Virus record (IMG/VR): IMGVR_UViG_3300027969_000073
Coordinates: 1 to 64,000 of that record
DNA from: a virus
Strand: one strand, 5' to 3'
Length of the DNA stretch: 64,000 nucleotides
Shown here: positions 14,083 through 23,281 of the stretch, piece by piece
Position numbering within the stretch: the first letter of the stretch is position 1
Layout of the letters: each line of letters opens with the position of its first letter
Program-made: the position numbers and the translations under genes
The notes under the pieces: generated by a model
What the model saw: the letters and a program-made list of their open reading frames with translations, nothing else
Database searches by the model: none
Told to the model about the DNA's origin: nothing

Positions 14083-16501
14083 GAAAATTGGTTTTGATAG
14101 TAATATGGGTTTTGATGGAGTAGATGCTTCTATCAGTGCAGATGATATGCACAAATTGTGGGATATCTTACAAGACCCTTATAAGAATTCTATTGGAGCC
14201 GTAGTGCGAGAGTATGTTAGTAATAGTTTTGACTCACATGCTGAGGCAAACTTTATTAAACATAACGATTTAACTGCAATTCGTAATGAATATTCTGTGT
14301 ACAATACTGTACCAGATGAAGAAATTATTGAATTGAAAAAACATTTGCAAGTATTTAATGATGATGCCGTTGCAGTGTCTATTAATACTGATACTTCAGG
14401 AGTTTATTGGACAACTGAAGACTTTGGAGTAGGACTTTCTCCAAGTCGTGTAGTAAATGTTTTTGCAAACTATTTAAAGTCTACTAAAGAAAATTCTAAT
14501 AATGTAATCGGCGCCTTCGGAATTGGTTCTAAATCAGGTTTGTCTTATACAGACATTGTTTTCATACGAACTAGATATAATGGTAAAGAGTATGAGTATT
14601 GGCTTCGTAAAGGAGAAAAAGGTCCAAGATTAGAATTTGTATCTGAAATTCCTACTACGGAAAGAAATGGTACTCAGATTAAGATTTACATTAAGATTGT
14701 ATCAGGTCCGTATTCTTGGAGTAATCCTATGCCTGAAACACTTAGATTTGAGGAAGAATGTAAGAAACAGTTAGCTTATTTTGACAATGTGTATTTTAGT
14801 GGAATTTCTATTCAAAATGATTACAAGTTATTTGAAGGTACTCATTGGGTAAAAAATAGTAGTATTGCTCCTTTTTCTGGTCTCCATTTATGTTTAGGTA
14901 AGGTTGCTTACCCAATTGACTTTGGAGTTCTAGGAATTGATGCTATTACGTTTCCTGTAGCTTTAAAATTTGATATTGGAGAATTAGATGTTATTCAAAC
15001 TCGTGAGGATGTTCGATATAATCCTAAAACAAAAGCAGCTATTCTTAATAAGATAGATTTGTTAAAGGAAGAATTTGAAACTCGCTGGAATAGTATTCAA
15101 TTAGAAACTGATGATTTACAGGTTTATCTAAAAAATAAAGATAAGATTCCTGCTATTGAATTAGATTCTCAAAATACATTACTATTAGAACAGCTATTTC
15201 CGCCAAAGTATTTAAAAGCATGGAAATTTATACCATTTGACAAAATTAATTTTAAGTGTCCAATTCTAGAAAATCTATTCTTTGAGTATAATGTATCTTA
15301 TAGAATGACTTCTCAAAGACTAGTTCCTAATAGTTTTGGAATGGGCTTTGGTAAATTTCTATTTGAAGGTACTTATACTTTTTATCGTATAAAAGAAAAT
15401 ACTACTCCACTAGTAACTAAGTATATTGTTCAAGAACTAGAAGGAAGTAGAGACTGTTATTTAATTAGAAAAACTAAGCACATTTCTTTGTATGCGTACA
15501 AAAAGTTTTTAAAACTAGATGACTATCCTAAATCTGAATGGAGAACTATTATTACCACTTATCAAAAGGAAATTCAAAGACTTTTGATTAAAGTTAGTAA
15601 GTCTTATGATAAAGTCGTGGTTCCAAAAGAGTGGGGTGCAAAAGATAAAAATAGAGTAGCTATAGATAGAACGCTGTACAATGTAAATGTTCAACAATTA
15701 CATCATGGTTATAATCTTTATTATACTCAATTGTCTTACAAATGGAATAAAGCTACAGTTTTACATAGTAAAAAACAATATTTAATAGATTCCGTTACAA
15801 ATAAAGAATCTTTAAATGATGTGACTACTTTGTATTATGCTGCTTTACAATACCGTTTTAAATTAGGAAAACTTCAAAGAAATCCTATTGAACGTGGCGG
15901 TCAAATTATGGCTGCTACAGTTGCACCAACTAACTTAAAGCATTTTGAAAATATGAAAAATGTAACTACGGTAGAATCTTTCTTGAATAAGAAAAATCTA
16001 ATTTTTAGACAAACAATGACTGCTATTAGATTATCTAAAAATGCTAAATTAATGCAACTTCTTAGAACTTCTCGTGACTTGTCTAATATTTGGGAAAATG
16101 TTTATTCACCTATAGCAAAAGAATTAATATTCTTGACTAAATATGTAGGAATGGCCTCAGATATTAATAAGAATAGCAAATTTGTAGAATCTTGTTATAG
16201 TATAGCAGAAGAGCATAATTCGTGGGAATTTGATGTACTAAATAGAGCTGAAAATCTTCTTAAGTATTTTGAAGGATTAGATTTAATATTGTATTTAAAT
16301 AATTTAAGTGTTACTCCTGTGGAGCATATTGTACACTATATTCGAAATTACAATAAGTCTAATCGTGTTTCTTTGAGAAAGAAGTTAAATCCTAACTATT
16401 ATGTAAACTTTAATGCTCTGGAAGTAGAAGCTTTAGCTTCTTTTAAAGATGGTTCAATGGAAAAAATTACTAGTAATTATGTTAAATTATTGTCTAACTA
16501 A
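14063..16501 (+). CDS. rIIA: rIIA-like GHKL ATPase
   Basis: The N-terminal half is a GHKL (Hsp90-type) ATPase: N box REYVSNSFDS with E50, N54 and D57; the DFGVG motif at 120-124; and the lid motif GAFGIGSKS at 150-158. The rest (about 300-812) is a long domain without named motifs. T4 rIIA has the same arrangement and lies next to rIIB, as here. rII proteins influence exclusion by resident prophages and lysis timing, probably at the membrane. The gene overlaps the primase gene and is 12 bases from the rIIB-like gene. Confidence 0.85.
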   Translation: MKLETDKKIGFDSNMGFDGVDASISADDMHKLWDILQDPYKNSIGAVVREYVSNSFDSHAEANFIKHNDLTAIRNEYSVYNTVPDEEIIELKKHLQVFNDDAVAVSINTDTSGVYWTTEDFGVGLSPSRVVNVFANYLKSTKENSNNVIGAFGIGSKSGLSYTDIVFIRTRYNGKEYEYWLRKGEKGPRLEFVSEIPTTERNGTQIKIYIKIVSGPYSWSNPMPETLRFEEECKKQLAYFDNVYFSGISIQNDYKLFEGTHWVKNSSIAPFSGLHLCLGKVAYPIDFGVLGIDAITFPVALKFDIGELDVIQTREDVRYNPKTKAAILNKIDLLKEEFETRWNSIQLETDDLQVYLKNKDKIPAIELDSQNTLLLEQLFPPKYLKAWKFIPFDKINFKCPILENLFFEYNVSYRMTSQRLVPNSFGMGFGKFLFEGTYTFYRIKENTTPLVTKYIVQELEGSRDCYLIRKTKHISLYAYKKFLKLDDYPKSEWRTIITTYQKEIQRLLIKVSKSYDKVVVPKEWGAKDKNRVAIDRTLYNVNVQQLHHGYNLYYTQLSYKWNKATVLHSKKQYLIDSVTNKESLNDVTTLYYAALQYRFKLGKLQRNPIERGGQIMAATVAPTNLKHFENMKNVTTVESFLNKKNLIFRQTMTAIRLSKNAKLMQLLRTSRDLSNIWENVYSPIAKELIFLTKYVGMASDINKNSKFVESCYSIAEEHNSWEFDVLNRAENLLKYFEGLDLILYLNNLSVTPVEHIVHYIRNYNKSNRVSLRKKLNPNYYVNFNALEVEALASFKDGSMEKITSNYVKLLSN

Positions 16502-16513
16502 AAAAATTAAATT

Positions 16514-17860
16514 ATGATAAAAGCAATGCGTGTAGATAAAACAGTTATCTGTTTTATTGGCTCAAAAATGTATCGAAAAGAATGTAGTTCTGATGAAGAA
16601 TTATTATTAGTTTTCGAGACTATTTCTAATACTAATGAAAACGATGCTGATGAAGTAAAAGCTCTATTGGAGTTGATGGCGGATACAGCAGTTTTACGCC
16701 AACAAGAAAAGCAACAGGAAGAAATTGCTAAAGTTGAATTAGAAATAGCAGAACAACAATCTTTATTAGATTGGATGGAATCTATTAAAACTTTGGGAGA
16801 CGATCACTTCGAGGTAGTGGGAATTCGCCTTTACATGAAGAATATCAACATTACTATTCCTGAATTTTTGGCAAGAGAATTTGCACTTCGTAGAGAAAAC
16901 AAAGAAGATTTATCAGCAATGATGAATTTTTGGAGACTATGTGCACTAAACTCTGATCCAAGATGTCGTGAGGATTTGTATAAATTCTTAATTAATAACA
17001 AATTGAGTTTAACTCCTTCTGGTTATTTTGTTGCTTACAGAAATGTAAATATAAAAAATGAAGGAAATAGAGTAGTAAATGAGTTTGTTTCTGCGCAATG
17101 GTCTAAAGTCAAAGCTCAAAAGAAATCTCCTAAAAACTATATTGTAGCTAAAGATTTTGAAATAGACGGATTTGTTTGTATTACTGCAGATAAATGGGAA
17201 ACTGTTGAAGACACTATTTATGAAGTAGAACATGGAGAAGTAGACGATGATGATGATTATCAAGAGGCTTATATAGAAGAATATACTAAATATTCTTATG
17301 TAGGTAATCTTCAAGAATTGTATCAAGAGTTGACTAAAGATAACGAAGAAACTCAAACTGTTTATACTGATGGGTATACAGGTAGAATGCGTATTGTTAT
17401 TGGAGAACCTGTAAGTATTCCAAGAAGCCAATGTAATGCTAATCCTGATGAAACTTGTTCAAGAGGTTTGCATGCTGCTAATAGTAGTTGGTTAACTAGC
17501 GGATATTTTGGCTCTGTAGGTTTAGCTGTTTTGGTAAATCCAATGAATGTTGTAGCAGTTCCTTATACGGATGGAGGTAAACTTCGTTGTTGTGAGTATC
17601 TTCCAATTTGTACTATTGAGTATGATGAAAATGGAAAAGTAATTCCTATTGACACTGCTACATTTGAACATGATTATGCTGAGTATACTCAAGCAGAATT
17701 AGAAAAAATGCTTTCTACAGTAGAATTGGAAGAACTAAAAGCTCACGATATTATTCCAAAAGAAATCAGTTTAACAGCTTTAAAAGGAATTATCACAGGC
17801 CTGGGAGATACTTTATCAGAAATGACTGAAGTTATTAAAAATCGTAAAGTAACCGTGTAA
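16514..17860 (+). CDS. rIIB: rIIB-like protein
   Basis: The pattern RCREDLYKFLINN..LTPSGYFVAYRNV (about 155-180) and the C-terminal SQCNANPDETCSRGLHAANSSWL (about 305-327) match the rIIB family. An N-terminal coiled coil (about 55-90) and an acidic stretch DDDDD near residue 243 lie on either side of the first conserved block. Together with the preceding rIIA-like gene it forms the pair known from T4-like and crAss-like phages; the two act together. No enzymatic motif is seen. Confidence 0.85.
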   Translation: MIKAMRVDKTVICFIGSKMYRKECSSDEELLLVFETISNTNENDADEVKALLELMADTAVLRQQEKQQEEIAKVELEIAEQQSLLDWMESIKTLGDDHFEVVGIRLYMKNINITIPEFLAREFALRRENKEDLSAMMNFWRLCALNSDPRCREDLYKFLINNKLSLTPSGYFVAYRNVNIKNEGNRVVNEFVSAQWSKVKAQKKSPKNYIVAKDFEIDGFVCITADKWETVEDTIYEVEHGEVDDDDDYQEAYIEEYTKYSYVGNLQELYQELTKDNEETQTVYTDGYTGRMRIVIGEPVSIPRSQCNANPDETCSRGLHAANSSWLTSGYFGSVGLAVLVNPMNVVAVPYTDGGKLRCCEYLPICTIEYDENGKVIPIDTATFEHDYAEYTQAELEKMLSTVELEELKAHDIIPKEISLTALKGIITGLGDTLSEMTEVIKNRKVTV

Positions 17861-17862
17861 AT

Positions 17863-18375
17863 ATGGCAAATACAGAGCTTAAATTAGAGTTTCCTGAATT
17901 TATTACCCATATTCCTAAAAACAAAAAAGAGTGGATAAAAATTGGTTACAATAAAATTCATGCATCTGTGCACTATACTACTAGAGCTGCTTTAGTAGCA
18001 GCTATGCATGGGTATATTGAAAAACATATTCCTGAAAATTTAACTATAGAGGGACCTGTTGAAACCAAGTTAACCGTATTTGCTCCTATAAATTTTGGAA
18101 TAATGAAAATGGTAGTAGACAAAAAAACAGGAAAAAGAAAGGTGAGCTGGAATCTAGCGCCCCCTAATTACAAACCTAACTGGGATATTGGTAATCTAGC
18201 TTTAATTTGGCTTAAGTGTTTAGACGATGTACTAATTAAGAAAGGTATTTTACCTGACGATACTGTAGAGCATCTTCAAAGAACTACTTATGAGTTTATT
18301 CCTATTACAAATTTTAAAGATAGAAAATTGGTTTACAGTTTAAAAACAATTAAAAGAAGAAGAAATGGATTATAA
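17863..18375 (+). CDS. RusA-like Holliday junction resolvase
   Basis: The C-terminal half shows the RusA arrangement of acidic residues: WDIGNL with D108, a helix ending in KCLDDVL (D121, D122), and LPDDTV (D132, D133), matching the D..N..K..D-L....DD layout of RusA. RusA enzymes cut four-way DNA junctions as dimers. Length (170 aa) is a little above the E. coli enzyme. The gene starts two bases after rIIB and overlaps the nuclease gene by 11 bases. The overall sequence is divergent, so I hold this moderately. Confidence 0.6.
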   Translation: MANTELKLEFPEFITHIPKNKKEWIKIGYNKIHASVHYTTRAALVAAMHGYIEKHIPENLTIEGPVETKLTVFAPINFGIMKMVVDKKTGKRKVSWNLAPPNYKPNWDIGNLALIWLKCLDDVLIKKGILPDDTVEHLQRTTYEFIPITNFKDRKLVYSLKTIKRRRNGL

Positions 18376-19387
18376 ATCATTACCTGGTACTAATCAAAGT
18401 ATCCTAAAAAAGATTTTAGATCATCCTAAGGATTATCTAAAAGCAAAAGCACGTCAAGAAAGTCCAGAAGAATCTACAGAAGAACATTTTGTATTTGGCA
18501 GTATGGTAGATATGATGTTGCTATCTTCTAGAGTTGAATTTGATACTAAATTTGAAAGAATTCCTGATGATGTAAAATGTAGTGATACTATAAAAGCAAT
18601 TGTTAATGGTATTTATAGTGAATTATCAGACAGTAATGTACCAGTAACAGATGCTGGTTTACGACCTATTATACTAAAGTATTGTAACGAGTTTGGTTAT
18701 CAAGGTAATTGGAAAGACGATACTAGAGTTGATAAAATTATCAAAGATGGTAGTGAATATTATGATATTCTAGTTCGTGGAGTAAATAAAACCTTAGTTA
18801 CAGAAACTGAATATGCTAACGCAGTAAATTGTCTTATGGCCTTAAAATTTGATGCATTTACAAGACAGTATGTAGATAAGAAGTTTGAAAAGAACAATGT
18901 CGAATTCTTAGATAGATTTATTATTCAATTTGTTCATAATGGCAGAACTATAAAAGGCGAGTTAGATAGAGTTGTTATTAATCACACTAAAAAAACTATT
19001 ACACCTGTAGATTTTAAAACTACAGGGAAAACTGTTAAAGGATTCAAGTATGATTTCTGGAAATATCGTTATGATTTTCAAGCTGCTGTATATAAGTTAG
19101 GCTTGTTAGCTCATCCTGATATTATTGAACTATTGAATAAGGAATATTCTTTGGAAAACTTTGTTTATTGTGTAGTAGAAAAGAATTTGGTTTATAATCC
19201 TATGAATTTTGTGGTTCCTTCTGCTGTTGATAACATCGGTTTACATGGTGGATTTCTAAGCAATGGCCAAGAAGTAGAAGGTTTCTTTGCTGCATGTGCT
19301 AGATTAGACTTTGCTGAGAATAATGATGCTTGGGAATATCCAATGGAGTATTATCAACTAGAGGGCGCAACTTATTTAGAAGTTTAA
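18365..19387 (+). CDS. PD-(D/E)XK nuclease (RecE/RecB-like exonuclease)
   Basis: The catalytic core is visible: IKGELDRV (E199, D201), then PVDFKTTG with D216 and K218, then a helix YRYDFQAAVYKLG. The N-terminal pattern LPGTNQSILKKILDHPKDY and FGSMVDMMLL is typical of RecE-type (exonuclease VIII-like) phage nucleases. It probably resects double-strand ends to feed the Sak4-like protein and SSB during recombination. All core residues are present, so it should be active. Confidence 0.85.
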   Translation: MDYKSLPGTNQSILKKILDHPKDYLKAKARQESPEESTEEHFVFGSMVDMMLLSSRVEFDTKFERIPDDVKCSDTIKAIVNGIYSELSDSNVPVTDAGLRPIILKYCNEFGYQGNWKDDTRVDKIIKDGSEYYDILVRGVNKTLVTETEYANAVNCLMALKFDAFTRQYVDKKFEKNNVEFLDRFIIQFVHNGRTIKGELDRVVINHTKKTITPVDFKTTGKTVKGFKYDFWKYRYDFQAAVYKLGLLAHPDIIELLNKEYSLENFVYCVVEKNLVYNPMNFVVPSAVDNIGLHGGFLSNGQEVEGFFAACARLDFAENNDAWEYPMEYYQLEGATYLEV

Positions 19388-19389
19388 TT

Positions 19390-19998
19390 ATGGTAAAATA
19401 CAACAAAACTGCTACATTTTTATTTCCTTTATTGGAAATACCTAAAAAGTTATTTACTTGTGATGTAAGATTTCCTTGGGGTAGATTAAGATTTGACCAA
19501 AGATTTCTTAATGCATTTATGACTGATGCAGGTATTTCTAAATATAAAGAAAATCACATTTTTGTGGTTTGTAGAAATTTTAGAGATGTACATTTTGATG
19601 GATTTTACAACACTTTGCAAAGTTTCCCTAATTATGTAGATGATTATGAAAAAAATGGTCTATTAATATTAGTCTATACTATTCCTGAACACAATATGGA
19701 GGATTATTTATTATTAGTAAATGGTAAATACTCTGAAATAACAGAAATTTCTAAACAACTTATTTTAGCTAATAATTTCTTTAGTGGTGCTCCTCACACA
19801 ATACCTTTGATTCTATATAAAACTGAGATGCTTAAAAAGCATTGGGAAGATGTTTTAAGTAGTGAAGGTTCTGAGGTAGATTTAGGAAATCAAGAAGTAT
19901 GGCCTATTATAGACCAATCTTGTCAAGTGTTGACTGATGAAATCACATGCAGTCTAACAGGAGAACAAAAATTAATGCCTACGGGGGAGTTTGATTAA
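19390..19998 (+). CDS. Hypothetical protein (202 aa)
   Basis: I do not recognise it. The ATG at 19390, two bases after the nuclease stop, is chosen over an in-frame ATG at 19330 inside that gene. The protein is alpha/beta without membrane segments; segments FLFPLLEIP, HIFVVCRNF and GLLILVYTIPEHN look like buried strands. It sits in the recombination block. A hairpin overlaps its stop codon. Confidence 0.6.
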   Translation: MVKYNKTATFLFPLLEIPKKLFTCDVRFPWGRLRFDQRFLNAFMTDAGISKYKENHIFVVCRNFRDVHFDGFYNTLQSFPNYVDDYEKNGLLILVYTIPEHNMEDYLLLVNGKYSEITEISKQLILANNFFSGAPHTIPLILYKTEMLKKHWEDVLSSEGSEVDLGNQEVWPIIDQSCQVLTDEITCSLTGEQKLMPTGEFD

Positions 19999-20004
19999 CT
20001 CCCC
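19984..20004 (+). terminator. GC-rich hairpin over the stop codon
   Basis: A perfect 8-bp stem GGGGAGTT/AACTCCCC (19984-19991 with 19997-20004) has the stop codon in its loop and 3' arm. No T-run follows, so it is more likely an mRNA processing, stability or attenuation element than a classical terminator. It is one of the most G+C-rich spots in the window. Confidence 0.45.
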
Positions 20005-20025
20005 TTATGGGTTAAACTACAAATT

Positions 20026-20445
20026 ATGGAAAAGACAATTAATCCCTTTACATGTAGGGAAGACCAAATTATCAAACAATGTTTAGATACTAACATTGGA
20101 AGACCGTTTGATGCAATTAAAAAAGCTTCTACTCTTTTGGGTAGAAGCTATAATTCTGTTTATTCTCGTTATTATGCAAAGAATAAATTTAAACCAGAAA
20201 TCAAAGTAATTATGAGCCCTATACAAGAAATCTTTTTTAAAAGAGATATGTTATCAAAAAGAAAATTTGATGTGTGGATGGAGCTAAATCGTGAACGTTT
20301 ATTAAAAGAAGAAGATGAGAGGGAAAGACTATTGGACAGCAGAAATGGGACAAGGATGGGCCCTAACATTGAAGGAAACATTAAAAAGTCCTTACATGGA
20401 AAAATTGATGACATTCCTCAGCCTGCAATACGCAATGGGCAATAA
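20026..20445 (+). CDS. Probable Myb/SANT-like DNA-binding protein (139 aa)
   Basis: The N-terminal 55 residues show a tri-helical pattern: an acidic first helix (REDQIIKQCL), then AIKKASTLLGRSYNSVYSRYYAKNKFK, which fits a Myb/SANT or sigma-like helix-turn-helix. The rest is a charged helix and a Gly/Asn-rich tail whose DNA also encodes the start of the glycosylase in another frame (131-base overlap). It may regulate phage or host transcription; this is inferred. Confidence 0.55.
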   Translation: MEKTINPFTCREDQIIKQCLDTNIGRPFDAIKKASTLLGRSYNSVYSRYYAKNKFKPEIKVIMSPIQEIFFKRDMLSKRKFDVWMELNRERLLKEEDERERLLDSRNGTRMGPNIEGNIKKSLHGKIDDIPQPAIRNGQ

Positions 20446-21001
20446 TCATCCTCAAAATAAATCAGACATTTTTAAATGCTATCGTTTGACGCCATGGGAA
20501 AATTTAAGAGTAGTAATTATAGGTGATGAGCCTCATTTTTCTTCAGGTTATCATGCATTAGCTTATTCTGATGAATATGTGCATGCTTACCACAATGGAT
20601 CTATTACTTCTATTGCAAATTGCATAGAAAGAGATTATTATGAAGGTCTTAATTTAGACTTTGATTATTCTCTAGAATCCTGGGCAAAACAAGGAGTACT
20701 AATGCTAAACAGAAGTATTACTGTGAAAGCTAATGCAATCCATTCTCATAGAAAACCGTGGAGTAAATTCTTCTTGGCTACTATTCAAGCAATAGTAGAT
20801 TACAAACCAGGGACGATTTTTATGCTATGGGGAGAAGGTTATGATGATATAATTCCTATGTTGAACAATCAGCATATCTTTACTTGGGAACATCCTCATA
20901 AAGCTCTTTTAGAATATCGAGAATGGAATTGTCCTAATTTTAAACAAGTAGACACACTTTTAGAATATTTAAATGGAAGAGACAATATCATTAAGTGGTA
21001 A
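20315..21001 (+). CDS. Uracil-DNA glycosylase family protein with altered active-site loop
   Basis: The fold of family 1 UDG is clear along the whole length: RLTPWENLRVVIIG (57-70), SLESWAKQGVLMLNRSITV (119-137) with the uracil-reading N132, GTIFMLWG (166-173), and WEHPHKAL (191-198) with H193. The water-activating loop, normally GQDPYH, is G70-D71-E72-P73-H74-F75: the catalytic Asp is Glu and the thymine-excluding Tyr is His. The protein may be slow, act on another base, or only bind DNA. The start at 20315 is inside the previous gene; the family N-terminus aligns from there. Confidence 0.85.
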   Translation: MRGKDYWTAEMGQGWALTLKETLKSPYMEKLMTFLSLQYAMGNNHPQNKSDIFKCYRLTPWENLRVVIIGDEPHFSSGYHALAYSDEYVHAYHNGSITSIANCIERDYYEGLNLDFDYSLESWAKQGVLMLNRSITVKANAIHSHRKPWSKFFLATIQAIVDYKPGTIFMLWGEGYDDIIPMLNNQHIFTWEHPHKALLEYREWNCPNFKQVDTLLEYLNGRDNIIKW

Positions 21002-21446
21002 TTTTAAAACCAAAAAAAATTTTACTAAAACAGAGCTGTTAAGTATTCGTAATGATGTTATCTTAGGCAATCCTAAATTATGGATATGTCATAAACACGG
21101 AATTACTGAAAATGTTTTTGATAAAATGTACGGAGAATTTTCAGAACTAATGGCTACTGTAACTGCAAAATACCCTAAATGTATTTTAGGAAGTAAACAA
21201 GAAGCTTATTGTTCAGAAGAAGAAATGCTTAAAGGTTTTCCTCAATATAAATGGAAAGATTTAAGTAGATTAGAAAAACAATTTTATTTTAATTATGGAA
21301 AAAAATTTAACAAAGTCCGTGCAGGAATTAGTAGAAGACTGGAGCCGCACCTTCGGACTGCCTATGAAAGAGGAGAAAGGATTTCCCTCGATGGAGAGAA
21401 TCCAACTATCCCTAAAATTGATAGACGAAGAGTTAGAAGAAACTAA
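20973..21446 (+). CDS. Hypothetical protein (157 aa)
   Basis: Unrecognised. It begins 29 bases inside the glycosylase gene and ends 152 bases inside the pyrophosphohydrolase gene. The first 60 residues have a basic helix pair (KNFTKTELLSIRNDVILGNPKLWICHKHG) that might be a helix-turn-helix. The C-terminal tail is very basic (RRRVRR). DNA binding is plausible but unproved. Confidence 0.5.
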   Translation: MEETISLSGNFKTKKNFTKTELLSIRNDVILGNPKLWICHKHGITENVFDKMYGEFSELMATVTAKYPKCILGSKQEAYCSEEEMLKGFPQYKWKDLSRLEKQFYFNYGKKFNKVRAGISRRLEPHLRTAYERGERISLDGENPTIPKIDRRRVRRN

Positions 21447-21747
21447 ACAAGCTATCTTGTCCAGAGATTTTCAAGAAACTGAAGATGGATTAGGAGATCT
21501 TCTATGGGTTACTATTCGAGCAATGTTCGAAATGGGTATTAATCCACAAAAAACTATCGAGGCAATCTACGAAAGTAATATGTCAAAAGCAGATAATACT
21601 TTAGACGATGCTATATTAACATACAAGCATTACATGGAGCAAGGTATTAATACCTATTCCAAAGAAGTGCGAGGTAAGTTTATAACTTACCGTTTTTCTG
21701 ACAATAAAGTATTAAAGTCTAGAAATTGGAAACCTCCTGTATTGTAA
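21295..21747 (+). CDS. MazG-like NTP pyrophosphohydrolase
   Basis: The all-alpha pyrophosphohydrolase signature is visible: IDEELEET with E45, E46 and E49 (EExxE), then EDGLGDLLW with D64 and D68, then a NMSKAD segment. Enzymes of this type hydrolyse nucleoside triphosphates; in phages they adjust nucleotide pools or lower alarmone levels. It clusters with a dNMP kinase and a glycosylase-family protein, consistent with nucleotide handling. The start overlaps the upstream gene by 152 bases, which is long but leaves the family N-terminus complete. Confidence 0.8.
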   Translation: MEKNLTKSVQELVEDWSRTFGLPMKEEKGFPSMERIQLSLKLIDEELEETKQAILSRDFQETEDGLGDLLWVTIRAMFEMGINPQKTIEAIYESNMSKADNTLDDAILTYKHYMEQGINTYSKEVRGKFITYRFSDNKVLKSRNWKPPVL

Positions 21748-21785
21748 ATATTTAAAACTTTATTATCTTTATAAAAAAATAAATA

Positions 21786-22586
21786 ATGCAAAATTTAATA
21801 CAAGATTATTTAAAGGGAGAAATGCTATCAGATCTTTCAAAAAAATATAATATCAATTATTCTACAGCCAAGCGAATATTAGTAAAACAAAAAATTAAAT
21901 TAAGAACTAGAGCAGAAAGTTTAACTCTTCAAAGAAATTGTTCTTGTTTTAAATCTATAGATTCTGAAGAAAAAGCTTATTGGTTAGGATTTATTGCAGC
22001 AGATGGTTCTATTGATTTAAATAAAAATAAACTACAGATTACTTTAAAATCTGATGATTTAGAACATTTAATAAAATTTCAAAAATTTGTTAATACTAAA
22101 ATTTCTCCTAAAATCTATTCTATAAAACATAATAATATTTCTTATAATATATGCAGTATTCACGTTATATCTAAAGAATTAGTACAAGATTTAACTTTAC
22201 ATAATATAGTGCCTAATAAGTCTTTAATTTATTCTCCTAATTTAAATTTAATTCCCAAGGAGTTGGAAAAACATTTTTGGCGAGGATATATAGATGGAGA
22301 TGGTTATATTGGAGTTATTCATGAAAATAGACCTAGTTTTTCTATTGTAGGTACGCAAGAAACTTTAACTCAGTTTCTAGAATTTACAGGATTGAATAAA
22401 AAATTGTATCAAAGAAATACTACTACTAATACTTTTCAAGTAAATTTTGTTTATAGAAAAGCTTTATTTATTTTGGAGTTGCTGTATAAAACTTCTTCTG
22501 TTTATTTAGATAGAAAATATTATAAAGCTAAAAAACTTTCTATAGAGTATAGAAAAATTATTAACATTAAAACTAATTTAAAATGA
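21786..22586 (+). CDS. LAGLIDADG homing endonuclease
   Basis: Two LAGLIDADG motifs are present: WLGFIAADGS with D73, and WRGYIDGDGY with D172. Spaced about 100 residues apart, they form one two-domain enzyme that makes a long-recognition double-strand cut. The N-terminus (about 1-45) is a helix-turn-helix (LSDLSKKYNINYSTAKRIL). The gene lies free-standing between the MazG-like and dNMP kinase genes, overlaps the latter by an ATGA, and is more A/T-rich than they are, consistent with insertion by homing. Confidence 0.9.
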   Translation: MQNLIQDYLKGEMLSDLSKKYNINYSTAKRILVKQKIKLRTRAESLTLQRNCSCFKSIDSEEKAYWLGFIAADGSIDLNKNKLQITLKSDDLEHLIKFQKFVNTKISPKIYSIKHNNISYNICSIHVISKELVQDLTLHNIVPNKSLIYSPNLNLIPKELEKHFWRGYIDGDGYIGVIHENRPSFSIVGTQETLTQFLEFTGLNKKLYQRNTTTNTFQVNFVYRKALFILELLYKTSSVYLDRKYYKAKKLSIEYRKIINIKTNLK

Positions 22587-23281
22587 TTATCTCAATATCA
22601 GGTCGTATGGGATCTGGAAAAGACACTGTAGGAAGTATTATTCAGTATTTAACAATGATGTCAATTAACAAAGAATGTAAAATTGATTATACAGAATGGT
22701 GTACACCAAGAGGAAAAGCTACTGAATTTTTAGGAAAAGATTATTGGCAAATCAAAAAATTTGCAGAAAAGTTAAAATCTATTGCATCACTACTTACAGG
22801 TATTCCTATAGAGATGTTTGAAGATCAAGAGTTTAAGAAAACTTTTTTACCTCTTGAATGGGGCTATTTAAAAGATTCTACTACGTATCAATTAATGACT
22901 GTGAGAGAGCTTCTTCAAAAATTAGGAACTGAAGCTATGAGAAACGGTTTGCATGAAAACGTATGGGTTAATTCTCTTATGGCCGACTATAAGCCTGATA
23001 CGTATACAAGAGTAAATGTTACTTATATTGCATCTAACCTACCTAACTGGATTATAACTGATACTAGATTTCCTAATGAGTTAGATGCTGTTAAAGGTAA
23101 AGAAGGTGTTACTATTAAAGTAAAAAGAAATTGGGGTAGTACAGAAAATCTATTTAGTACTCATCCTAGTGAAACAGCTCTTGATGATGCAACATTTGAT
23201 TATGAAATTGTTAATGATGGAACTATCGAAGAATTGATAGAGAAAGTAAGAGCAATTTTAATTGAATTAAGTATTATCTAA
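22583..23281 (+). CDS. Deoxynucleoside monophosphate kinase
   Basis: The P-loop GRMGSGKDT (7-15) and the conserved RELLQKLGTEAMR..LHENVWVN (about 109-133) mark the phage dNMP kinase family (T4 gp1-like). A IITDTRFPNELDAV segment (about 153-166) and a HPSE motif further on complete the pattern. It phosphorylates dNMPs for replication. The start overlaps the homing endonuclease stop by four bases. The gene appears intact. Confidence 0.88.
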   Translation: MIISISGRMGSGKDTVGSIIQYLTMMSINKECKIDYTEWCTPRGKATEFLGKDYWQIKKFAEKLKSIASLLTGIPIEMFEDQEFKKTFLPLEWGYLKDSTTYQLMTVRELLQKLGTEAMRNGLHENVWVNSLMADYKPDTYTRVNVTYIASNLPNWIITDTRFPNELDAVKGKEGVTIKVKRNWGSTENLFSTHPSETALDDATFDYEIVNDGTIEELIEKVRAILIELSII

